Shown here piece after piece: positions 25,406-36,500 of a stretch of DNA of 64,000 nucleotides. Source of the stretch: Synanceia verrucosa (Eukaryota; Chordata; Actinopteri; Perciformes; Synanceiidae); assembly GCA_029721515.1 (NCBI GenBank), contig CM056556.1:2666501-2730500 (forward strand), in the 5' to 3' direction. The position numbers and the translations under genes were made by a program. Position 1 is the first letter of the stretch. Each line of letters opens with the position of its first letter. The notes under the pieces were generated by a model that worked only from the letters and a program-made list of their open reading frames with translations, did no database searches and had not been told where the DNA came from.

Positions 25406-28400
25406 CTATTGCTCTCTGTCATCGAAGACGTTCCTCATAATGTTGCTTAATAGCACGGAGCTATTCCTGTGGACGACCACGGTGGAGACTCCCTTCACGT
25501 CTTTCAGTCTGTCAGAGTCAAAGTCCACCATGAGCTTCCTGACCCCGGTCCGCATTGGTGTGAACACGAGCATGACAGAAATCATCTGGCCTGGACCTAT
25601 TACACCTCTGAAAGAAGAAAGAGACAGAGAGATTTATTCTGTTTATTCTAGGGTGCGCAGTGCATGCTATACCTGATTCTTTGCTGAATCAGTACGTACT
25701 TTACATCGAGCTTTGTGGCCGTCAGCAGGCCGGCACCCTCTGCTGTGAACACGCCACCCTTCAGAGGAACTGGTAGAGGATTGATGAAGGAGATGCGGGC
25801 TGTTACTCTTCCCCATAAAACTGCCTTCCCAGACACCTGGAAAAAAAGAGATGACAGCTCTGTGTTCAGGGTACAAACTAGAATGTAGAACATGACATTT
25901 CTTTTTAACAGAAAATGCTCCAAGCGGACAGAATGGGTGATTTTGTGAGCAGAATGCCAACGAATTTCAGGTTCTCAGGAGAGACAGGAACTGAAATCAA
26001 GAGCTAAATAAAACATGGAGAGCCAGAACTCTGTCACTGTGCAATAATTTAACTCACTGAGTGTGTTTATAAAACACAAAGTGCCTTGTTCCAGCATTTT
26101 TGCCCATTCTGAGTCATATTTCAAGACCCACAGAATATTTTGTACTATGTCTCTGAAAACACTGAATAGCTCAAATGTTTTATCAGAGAGTAGAGTAGAG
26201 GACACTTTCACCAAAATCACCACTTTTTGTCCAGATTCTGTTTGTTTTGCTGTCTAATCTCGATCGTCTCCACTTCCTGTTTTGATCTCTACGACGGAGG
26301 GTTAGGGCCACATTTAGAACAATATTTTTTTAATAGACTTCGAGGATAAAGTCATTATTTACGAGAAAAAAATGGTAAATTATGAGATTAAAGTCATTAT
26401 TTACGAGAATAAAGTCGTAATATTCTAACGTGTTGTTGTAGAGGAGAACATAGTCCAATTTCCTGGATCAATAAATCAATTATCTAAAGACGTAAACGAT
26501 GTATTTCTGCAGTGTTGGTGATGCACATGATGAGCTGTCACCGAAACAATGGGTCCCCGTTGCTCCACAGAAAACATATTATAACGTATTATTATGCTCC
26601 TAATGAGCACCGGCCATTGTGGAGACAGCCCAGGGACCGTCTACAAAGTGCAACACCAGAAACATTCACATCTTCACATCTCACCTCATGCTGCTGATAT
26701 TACAACACTGTACTGATTTTGATGAGTGATTTTATGTATTTTTTATGGATTATTGTTTGATTTTTTCATGGGAGTAATATTCAATAACGTATACACATTA
26801 TTGTTTTCAGTAAACACAATATTTCCGTGTCTGAGCTGAATGCGGTGATGAAACAGACAGTTAATAATATATAAGTTATTGAATATCTTTCTCTGTGGTG
26901 TTGCACTTTGTACACTTTGTAGACGGTCCCTCCACTGTCTCAGCAGAAGTAATGTTTTCTGTGGAGCTCCGGGGATCATCGTTCCGGTAAAAATACAGTT
27001 ATAGCTCATCATGTGCATCACCAACACTGCAGAAATACATTGTTTACATCTTTAGATCAGACTGTATGTGACTTATTGATCCAGGAATTTGGAATTTGCC
27101 CATGTCTTTCTAACTTTACCGACATTTTTAACAACTCCTCCTCTACAAAAACACATTAGAATATTATGACTTTAATCTCATAAATAATGACTTTTTTCTC
27201 ATAAATAATGACTTTTATCTCATAAAATTACGATTTTTTTTCTCGTAAATAATGGCTTTATTCTCATATATAATGACTTTATTGTTGCAAAGAATAACTT
27301 TTTTCTCATAAATAATGACTTTAATCTTGTTAATAATGACGTTAAACTTGAAGTCCATGAAAAATTTTGTTCTCAATGTGGCCTTAATCCTCCGTCGTAG
27401 ATCTCTGTGGTGTATACCGTCTCTTTATGCTCTGACTACATCTCCCAGAAGCCTCAGCATTACTCACAGGCTGTGTGAGATCGCCCTCTTGTGCTTGCTG
27501 CTGAAAAACACTTTGACGTATTATTATGTTCATGGCACTCATTCATGGATTTTAAATGAGGTCGAAATACGTCAGTAGTACTTGGGATGTTTCTCATGTT
27601 CATATAAGAAACATCCTAACTGCTATGTTCGATGGTCCAGCTGTGGCCTCTGGACGTGCTCAGTGTGTACCAACCTCTACAAGAAGTTCAGGTGTGCTCA
27701 GTGGGATGTTGCTGACGGCCATGATGGGTTCTCTCTCCCCTACAGTCTCTAGGAGGGCCTTCACCCTGAGTGGATGATGCTCTGCGACACACTTGGCGTA
27801 GTCGTCATAGCGCAGACGCAGCACTTCCTTGTGGGCTGAACATATTAGAGTGAGTAAAGGTGTGCAGGTGAGACGCAGCGTCACTGCTGTTTTACAGAGG
27901 GTATATTTGAGCTACTCACTTTGTCGAGCTGGCACCGTCACACTGATTTTCTGTCTGTGGCACTGCCCCCGGTGGACAGAGTTGTACGTTACAGCCACGA
28001 CCAGGACAGTCAGCTGAGCGACGGCGTCTCTGCCTCCTTCGTTCTTCACCTGCAGGCAGAATTTATTTAAGATGGAATGAATGGACTGAGCATTTATTGT
28101 GTTTCACTCAGATTCACTGTCCATCCATCCATCCATCATCCATCCATCCATCCATCCATCACCCTTTCCAACATCCATCCATCCATCCATCCATCCATCC
28201 ATCTATCACCCTTTCCAACATCCATCCATCCACACACCCACCCACCCATCATCCATCTATCATCCTTTCCAACATCCATCCATCCAGCCATCATCCATCC
28301 ATCCATCCATCCCTCATCCTTTCCAACATCCATCATCCAGTCATTCATCATCCATCCATCCATCCATCCATCCATCCATCCATCCATCCATCATCATCCT

Positions 28401-31400
28401 TTCCAATATCCATCCATCTATCATCCTTTCCAACATCATCCATCCATCCATCCATCCGTCCGTCCGTCCGTCCGTCCGTCCGTACCTCAACAATCACATC
28501 AAAGTCAGTCCCATATATAGGCTTTGCATGCTTTATTGACAGCTTTAGTTGTGCTGGTTCTGCGCTCCCATAGGTCGGTTCTGTGACTCGGCGACCAGCC
28601 CTCTCGTACACCTCTCTCTCCTTCTTAGAGCCTGTGAAGAAGATGTTGATCCTAAGCATGTGTCTGAACAGATAAAGAACTATACAGTCAACAGTATGGC
28701 TGATAAATTCACTCCTCTGTGTTCGTCTTTCCCACTCACCCTCAGGGTATTTGTAGTGCAGAGTGACATCTTCTCTGTCGTCGCTGTAAACACTTTTGGT
28801 GCTGATGTTCCTCCCGACGCTCGCCTGGTCCACACTTATCTATAACAATAATAATCATTACATCTTTATCATTATTTGGCCTCGGGAAGCACGGAGCAAA
28901 TATGAAAGACAAGTAAAACACGAATCAAGCACCTTCTGCCGTTGGCCGTCTCGTCGGACAATCCAGCTGACGATGTCAGCGTTCACCTCAGCGAAGACAA
29001 ACGGAGCGTCATACTTTACTCCCAGATTTCCCTCCTTGATCGCGGTCACTGGACACGGACCACAGCAGAACTCACCTGAGGACCAAAGATGTATTTTATC
29101 ATGACATTTCCTGCATCATGAGATAGTTGACACAGTGACATTTAACCAGATTTTTTATTGGTGGCCTTGAATTTACTAGATATCAATGTATGGATGTGAT
29201 GATTACATACCATCACTCAGTTCTTGAGGGGTTGGGTCCAGAACCTGCCAGCCGTCATTTCCTTTGGGGAGATCTTCTCTCCTCATCCAGGACTCGTCCC
29301 AACAGTGGAAGTTCCTAAAATCAGTAGATAGTTCATGACATTAGATGACGTAATGTCTTCTCCAAAATAATATCCACATATAGATATGGATGTCTTCCTA
29401 CCAGGAACTGTCTGTCTTGTTTCTGCTTTCAAAAAGCTCCAGTCTTTCGTCCAGCAGGACGTCGATAGCGAGGTTTCCATCGACATCATGAGCTGAGGCA
29501 AAGTTGGTGATGACTCGTGTTGGGATTCCCAGACAGCGCAGGACTGTGAAGAGCAGGACAACAGTGGCGTCAATAGGCCTCTTTTGGGGGGCTGAAGGGG
29601 AGCCCCCCTAAAATATTCTTAAGCCCCTTAAATAACTTTTATTATAAGGAAAATTTGTTATATTCACATTGTGAGTGAAAGCATTCATGACAAAAACAAC
29701 AGTACAAAGAAATATATTGATGTGCGAATTAATTACACCAAAAAAAACTTTATTCTTCGATTTACATCAAAAAAAATGTTAAAGAAATGTTTAAAAAATG
29801 ATGGAGAAGCCCTGATGGCAGTGGCATCATAAGGCATATTCATCTTAAGCCCCCTAAATAATTTGGTGTTGTTTAATTTTTTTTTAACAAAAAGTGTAGA
29901 AAAATTCAATATAAAGTGCGTGCCCCTGTTTGTCAAAATATGTTTAACTGCCCTCTTGTCTTGTTAAAACATCTTAAACCTCACCTCAACCCCCTCACCT
30001 TGGGGCTAAACCCCCCTGTCCTTAAAAGCTGGCGACGCCCCTGTGGGACAATTCATTCCTTTGTTTTTACCCGCTTCCCTAACTTTTTCTTTTTTTCAAA
30101 TTTGGCACCCAAAAGCAAACTCAGAGCACCCAATGCAGACAAAACTGTGCTGCCAAGCAAACAGCTTCTTGAATCTCCAGTGCAAATTACGTATTTCTAA
30201 ATCAGCAAATATGCAGATGTTCTGTGCAAAAATGCCTTCTCTTTATTCTGTGGTAACATATTAAATCAACATTTATACTTTGCATGCAACAATTGCAAAT
30301 GCACCCAAAAAAGAGCAAATTGCACAAAGCTGCAAAACTTCATGGATGTATTTCATCATCATTCGCTCATTATCTTTATATGTGGTGAATTGGGTGTCGG
30401 GGAAGATGACGGTTGCAAGTGATGGTGTAACTGGCAACAGAGAGAGTGGCATCATGTGGTACTGTCTTCTTTTCTAACTCTTGCGAAGAAGGCAAATAAG
30501 CATTGCTGCATTAATCCTTTAAGCAACAGAAACTTGTACAATTATCTGTGAAAGCCTCACCTGTACAGGCGACGCCAGCGAACACCCAGCACTGGCCATA
30601 TTTGACCGCCTTCGCCCCGGCCTTGCTCCACTGTTGGAGGATGGGCACGCTTCCTGTCCATCTGTATGGTGCGACGCCGTCAGAGTACGGCTCGTTCCAG
30701 CGGCCGCTCAACACACCCCTGTCACCATTCGAGTTCACCTGGACAGGTGGAGACAACAGTTTTTCACACATCTTTCTGACAGTATGTTTATGCGTCCTTC
30801 CTGGGGATTCCTGAAAGATGTTTTGATGCTCTTTCTAAGAAGGAGCTACACCCCAGAACTGCGGTGGGTCACTTAAAAGTGTCTCATGTGTTGCAGAGAA
30901 AATTAAAAACTGTTTCAGCAGCGAATAAAAGTCACCATTGCAGTGATCATCCTGCTGACATAGACGGGGTCAGATCTGCGCTCAATGTCCATCTCTGAGT
31001 TTTTCAGGGCTTCCTTGGAGTTGTCCAGGACTTCAAAACAGATATCCATGACGTAGTCCTCAAACTGAGAGAGAAAAATAAAAGAAAATGTTAGCTTCTC
31101 GACTGTTTCTTTTTCCTTAGTCGGTCATAAAGGACTCATATCCTGTACAGAGTGTAAAGCTCACTGAGGTGAATTTGTATTAGTGGTTTTGGGCTATACA
31201 AACTGTCTGTCTGTCTGTCTGTTTGCTTCCTCTATGTCCTCCCATCAAGCTGTGAAGGAACAAGCCCTTGTTTGTGTGGTTCAGTTACATTCTGACACCT
31301 CCTGTCCACAAGTTTCCTCCGTCCAACAAACAGGTTTCCTGATGCAGCTGAAGCCCTGCAGTCTCTGCCGTCACACTGCTGTAACAATTCACACAGACTA

Positions 31401-33422
31401 CCGACCAACCTGACAGACAGCCAAGACTCAGCCCATTCATGCTGAGTGTTTGAGAGACACTCACCTGTCCATAATTCCAGTGAATACTTTTAATGTAATC
31501 CCAGGTCCCGTTGTAAATGACTCCATCTTCATTCATAACATACTCCTGGAGCAGACTCTCATCTGGGAGGTACACCACATCATCTGGTGCACACATGAAA
31601 CAGAAATATTAATCCTCAGGCATCAGACAACATGTTCAGTTTTTGGAAGTGGACATTTTTGTCCTAAAGGGCACAAGAGGGTAGTAAATTTTAAATCTGA
31701 TGCTGCACAAAAACTATTATCATAAAAAATGACAGTGACTTCAAATAATCAAACTGGCATTTAAAGGGTGAAAAATCTTCAAAATGATTGAATGTGTGGT
31801 GGTTTTGAGCAGTGCTGAAGTTATTTAAGAGATTTATGCACAAAAAAATCTGAAAAAAATTAATCCATTAAATTTTTATAGCACTTTTTGGAAGTGGACA
31901 TTTTTGTCCTAAAGGGCACAAGAGTGTATTTTTCCACAGTGTTCTAGTGCTCTGTTAGAATGAATTCTGAATTCAAAAATTACAAGAGAGAGTCTTTCTT
32001 ACAAAAATCTGTGTCATATGCACTGACACAGCCAAAATAATCCATGATCAGATGACTGAGTGACATTTGAAATATGATTATTTTATAGCGATCAAAGGCC
32101 TCCATTAGGAAAAAACATGACACTGCTGCTCTGTGTGAATTTCCATCATTTTATGTTTTGATGCTGATGATGATAAATACCAGTCCTGATACAGCTTTTT
32201 CAATTCCAATACAATACTGATATTGCAGCCTTGAGTATTGGCTGATACCGATATTGATCCGATACGATACCAGCAGGAGTCATGTATACTTTTATTACTT
32301 ATTTTGTAGTAAGGAACATTAGAAAAGGCTTAATCAAGTGATATTACTCAAATAGGTTACATCAATTTTAACCTTAAACATAAGAATATTCTACAATAGA
32401 ATAAAATAAATAAAAATAAATAAATAAATAAATAAAAAATAACCTCAATAAATCCAATAAAAATATATATACATATTTTTAAGTGCAAAATAACCACTAG
32501 TTTAACTTAAACATAAGCATATTCTACAATTGAATGGAATAAATAAAATCAGAAGATCCTGAAAAGTGCTGATATCGGAGATTTCAGATGCAGGCCAATA
32601 TAATCTGATACTTGTTTTCTTTTTGCTGATATTGGACCGATATCCGATATCAATATCATTTCAGGACACCCATAATAAGTTCTGTAAAGTACATGCACTT
32701 TGCCCTACCTTTGCACCACGGGTTAAAGAGCAGGTGAAACCGAATTTTGTCATTCCCCCCTAAAATGTGTCCGTCAGGTGACATCATCAACACAGCCAGA
32801 CGGTACTGGCCAATGATAGCGTCCGGTGGACTGTGTAGCGTCAGCAGGATTTCACCCTGTGCTTCCTGCTGGTTAAACCACCACTCGTCTCCGGTCCCAC
32901 GCTCCTTCTGAAGCTTGATCACCACCTCGTCTCTCTTTCCTGAAGAAACATCATAATGTTTGCATCATTTACACATCTCTTGCTGTTTGTGACTCCATGA
33001 CGGTGGAAACTCACCAAGGTGCAGAACCAGTTCCAGGTGGTGTTTGGGTGGCTGAGACTCAGAGTGCTGTAGAGTTATGGAGAAGGGTTGACCTCTGCGG
33101 ACGATCAGGCGCTCCCTGTCGATCTCCCTGGTGCGGTGAGCCAAGTTGTTCTCGTGACTTCTCACATCCACATCAATACTGAAGGCTGACAGAGACAGAA
33201 ATTCAACCACTCATTCTGTTTCTTTCCAAGAGATCAACACAACTCTGAGATAAACGGTGAAATGAATCCTCCTTTGGCCAATCTGATCCCTGTCTATAGC
33301 CTTGTACTTGTTGCAGGAATTAGGACGGGTCATTTCACAACCAAGTGTCGAGTCAGAGTCATGCATCAGCACATTTTTCGCATAATAGTCGCCCATAAAG
33401 CTTGTAATACAGACTGCAGTGA

Positions 33423-33454
<32 letters not shown>

Positions 33455-33499
33455 TAGATAGATAGATAGATAGATAGTCTTACCATTGTGGTTGTCCAT
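25406..33499 (-). CDS. Protein-glutamine gamma-glutamyltransferase (TGM5/TGM2-like), complete
   Basis: Fifteen minus-strand exons: 33484-33499, 33015-33185, 32709-32939, 31465-31583, 30936-31064, 30561-30738, 29402-29543, 29211-29314, 28933-29075, 28740-28839, 28486-28631, 27920-28049, 27675-27835, 25700-25836 and 25406-25607. They sum to 2109 nt, 702 residues plus TAG. The order is an N-terminal beta-sandwich (IVRRGQPFSITLQ), the catalytic core and two C-terminal beta-barrels. The triad is complete: Cys272 in KYGQCWVFAG, His332 in WNFHCWDESW, Asp355 in GWQVLDPTPQE. There is no TGM1-type membrane-anchor leader and no factor XIII activation peptide. QEYVMNEDGVIYNG, RVITNFASAHDVDGNLAID and ISTKSV look closest to TGM5, then TGM2. 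An unusual ~20-residue tail ends NIMRNVFDDREQ. The enzyme makes Ca2+-dependent isopeptide cross-links. The orthologue needs a tree. Confidence 0.94.
26049..27520 (+). mobile_element. TTAA-flanked MITE, copy 4, split by a nested element (transglutaminase intron 13)
   Basis: The left part, 26049-26288, begins TTAACTCACTGAGTG and has lost about 80 bp seen in other copies. It is interrupted at TTTGATCT by a fold-back element (26289-27400). The family sequence resumes at 27401 with ATCTCTGTGGTGTATACCG and runs to CTGCTGAAAAACACTTTGAC. The split dates this copy as older than its insertion. Confidence 0.75.
26289..27400. mobile_element. 1.1-kb fold-back element nested in a MITE
   Basis: Ends are CTACGACGGAGGGTTAGGGC and the inverted GCCTTAATCCTCCGTCGTAG. 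ATCT is present on both flanks (26285-26288, 27401-27404), a possible 4-bp target duplication. Inner arms are also inverted: CACATGATGAGCTGTCACC and AGGGACCGTCTACAAAGTGC on the left recur reversed at about 26.9-27.0 kb. The outer arms carry many TCATTATTTACGAGAATAAA-type motifs. No coding capacity. Within intron 13 the transcript could fold into a long hairpin. Confidence 0.8.
28120..28484. repeat. (CCAT)n/(CCGT)n array filling transglutaminase intron 11
   Basis: Tandem CCAT units are broken several times by TTTCCAACAT spacers, giving a higher-order unit of about 45-65 bp. The array ends in a pure CCGT run that touches the exon 11 donor. Intron 11 (28050-28485) is 436 bp, so about 84% of it is this array. 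The IHPSIHPS open frames here are artefacts. Confidence 0.95.
29562..30043. mobile_element. hAT-like MITE next to transglutaminase exon 7
   Basis: Ends CAGTGGCGTC and GACGCCCCTG are inverted. The 8-bp flanks CAGGACAA and TGGGACAA match at 6 of 8 positions, as expected for an old hAT target duplication. Interior motifs CCCCCCTAAA and AGCCCCCTAAA recur. On the transcribed strand it ends 17 bp before the exon 7 acceptor. Confidence 0.65.
31240..31414 (+). repeat. 175-bp dispersed repeat, copy B (transglutaminase intron 4)
   Basis: Inverted partner of 24031-24205. It is preceded by a short (CTGT)n run at about 31203-31222. Intronic. Confidence 0.8.
32190..32690. mobile_element. Degenerate hAT-like MITE (transglutaminase intron 3)
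   Basis: Repeated GATATTG/CCGATATC motifs mark both ends (GGCTGATACCGATATTGATC on the left, GGACCGATATCCGATATCAA on the right), followed by AGGACACCC. An AATAA-rich core (about 32.40-32.48 kb) lies inside. Ends are approximate. Confidence 0.4.
33421..33477. repeat. (GATA)n/(GACA)n microsatellite
   Basis: Tetranucleotide run of GATA with a central GACA block, ending 7 bp from exon 1 of the transglutaminase gene, in intron 1 next to the donor. Confidence 0.9.
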
Positions 33500-33587
33500 A
33501 GCAGATCTTCCTGTTCAAGTCTATGTAAAAGCTGCTCCAGGTCTCTTTACACTCCTCTTTTCACGCTTGGTGTCCATCACCCTCTTG

Positions 33588-33595
33588 TATTTATA
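33588..33595 (-). promoter_or_regulatory. TATA box of the transglutaminase gene
   Basis: TATAAATA on the minus strand, 89 bp upstream of the ATG at 33499. It would place the start site near 33.56 kb with a short 5' UTR. Called from the motif and spacing. Confidence 0.55.
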
Positions 33596-33599
33596 CACA

Positions 33600-36500
33600 C
33601 CACACTGTCCCTCCCTCTTCTCTGACACTCACTCCACCTCCTCTCCTCCGGTGACCTCTGACATCACCTACCGAAAAATCTCCAGTCCACTGTGGGTGTG
33701 TTTGTGGAGGATGGAAGATCACTTCTCTTATCAGACTCTTATGAAAGTAGCGTTGGGTTTGGAAGATTGACAGTGACGAGGCCGCCTCTCTTTTCACATT
33801 TTAGTTCTACTTTTTTGGCCATTCATTCAACTGAGTCACTGAACAAATGTATTAGTGTGTAACGATACGGCCAGCTTTAACTGGAAAGTGGACAGTGAGT
33901 CAAGTGGGAATGTCATCATTAGGTCTGACTGTGTTAAGAACGGTTGCACTCTGCGTTACCCTTAAATTAGTTCTTCAGAAAAGTCGACATCAGATTCTTA
34001 AACAGCAGAATTATTCTTATGTGTCTTCTTAAAATGAAGAACCTCATCCCATCCCATTCATGTGACTGTTGATCCTAACACACACAGAAATCCAGACCAA
34101 AGTTTATAATATTCGGTAGTCAGCAAGTCAATAATCGAGTAAATATTATGATCTATTCGCCTACTTTACTTTGTCACACAAGTTTTATTTAAGTGACTTC
34201 TTGTTTCAACAGACCTGGAAGTAATCAGGCCTGTGTGTGGCTCGAAAAAAAAATGAACTCAGCTTTCAAAAAAATGTCATTAATCACAGTTAATTCATGA
34301 TGTGACAAAGGGCAGACAATTATTCAAGTAGGACCAGGTAGGTTTGGATATTTTTTATTGCACAGTTTTATTGTTATTTCATACATAATTTATTCTATTA
34401 TTATTACTATTGCATTATATATTTGCTGATTTTTATTTTTGTTTTTTTCCAAATTACTGTAATTTCTCTATGCTGCTGTGGTGAATTTCCCCCAATAGGT
34501 GATGGATAAAAACTATTCTGTTCTAAAATATAAGGGAGGAAGGGAAAAGGGGGAAATACTTGTAAATTACTACTACTGCTACTACTATGACTAAAACAAC
34601 TTAGTTTACATCAAAGGAGTGGCCATATTTAATAAAGAGTCAGTAATGGATATGAAATAGAAAAAAAGGATGACATAGTTGATGTTAAAATACTAGAATA
34701 GTATGTTTATTTGAAAAGAGCATAATATTTTGTAAAATAAAGAAAATAGCTACAGATTAAATATAGTTATATGTAGTTACATGTAGTTAAGATAAATTTT
34801 AAATAATAATTTAAATCCTGTATGAAACAACTACTGAACTGAAAACACAACAAGCAGTTGTTTGCACAAACTGTCAGCATTCAAATGTGCTTAAATTCCC
34901 AAATAAGAAGACAGGATCTCTGTGAAAAGTGTGCAGGATGGTTTTAAGAAGATTTTCGTCCCAGTTGTTGAGGTGTTTGTCATATTTAAGTGTGATGGGC
35001 TCAGCAGGTTCAGAGCAAACAGACAAGAGATGTGCGTTCATTAATAATGTCTACACATCATTTACAGTTTGCACCACTTGTCTTTGGTTTACGTTAAACT
35101 GGCTTGTTGTTGCAGAGCTTCCTGCAGTGTGTTACATATCTCTGTGGCTCAGAGTGTGAAACAGGAACATTATGTGGTTGGTGACTGATAGAACTAAGAA
35201 TGAACAGACAGACAGCACATAAACAGACACCGAATAGATTGCACTACAATGCTGTAAAGGTGACGTATACTGACACATTTGACATTTTACTGGAGGCCAG
35301 ATGGACTCACACCCTTCCACTGAATAGGCGTTGTACTGTATACGTGCCTCTGTTGGTGACTGACTCAGCAAAGGATAAGGACGTCATATATGTGGTCTCT
35401 GTAGAATTTCCTTTAAGTAAGACTGAAAGACTTGCAGACCTAGATTTAGTTTTCTAAACCGACACAAGAGAGGCTGAATTTTATTCCTGTGCACCAAATG
35501 AACAGGAATCCATTTTTTTTTACCATGTTTTATTGATGCATTTGCACTGTCAGTGTTAGTAAAATCACTTCCTGTTACCAACCCATCACTGATTGGACCA
35601 TGACATGAGGCAGAAGAGCAAACATGACGTTCAGTAAATATGTGCCTTGCTGAGAGTGCACATGCCTGACTGGAAAACAGTGTTTGTGTTAGTGTGATGC
35701 TAAGCTGTGGAATGCTGGGATGGTCATGTTTCGGGAAAATGAGGTCTTCGACTGACCTCAGCCTCTCGATCACACCAGAGTGTCAACAGATTCGCAGCAC
35801 AATGCACTTTTAGTTCTCGCCGCATTGGACCTTCTGCACGGTTGCATCATGAGTGTCACAACAGTTCAGCCCCATCCCTTTGCATTCATTTGAATGTGTA
35901 TTTATGTGTGTGTGTATTCAGAGCTGTGTGTGCAATGAGTGAAAATATAACAAGGTGAAAAATGTAACTGATGAAATAAATAAAGTCTTCTTTTTCATAC
36001 ATGCAGGATGGAAATATTATGTTAAGAATATTATTGCAAAAACAAACCTTCATCTCAATAAAAGTCATGAAAAATCACAGTACAGCGTCTCGGAAAAAAA
36101 CAGAATAAATGTTGAAAAAAGTCAACAAAAAACTTGTAGGAAAAAAAAGTTATGAAAAGTGGTAGGATGCCATAAATAGTGATGGTATAACATGTTAAAA
36201 TATGTCATAGGAAAGTCACGTCAAGAATCTCACTGTGATAAAATGATCAGACTAGAATATCTGAAAATATAATAAAAGATGTCAGCGAATGAAGTTAAAT
36301 AGTTAATGCTGCACTGTGATGTTGTTTCAAGATATTTTAACATGCTTTACTATGACTATTTATTATTCCATAAAAATATCATGTGGTTTATCCAAGTTAA
36401 CAAAGGGGCTAACTGTTAAAGTTGTTTGCAATGACCAATAGCTATTTCAAGTTTTGAGGTGACACTGTCCCTTTAAGACAGTGACGAGGTAAACAGGTAA

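Noticed and set aside
28077..28573. HPSIHPS-type open frames in three phases
   Set aside because: They are translations of the CCAT array inside transglutaminase intron 11, open in all frames.
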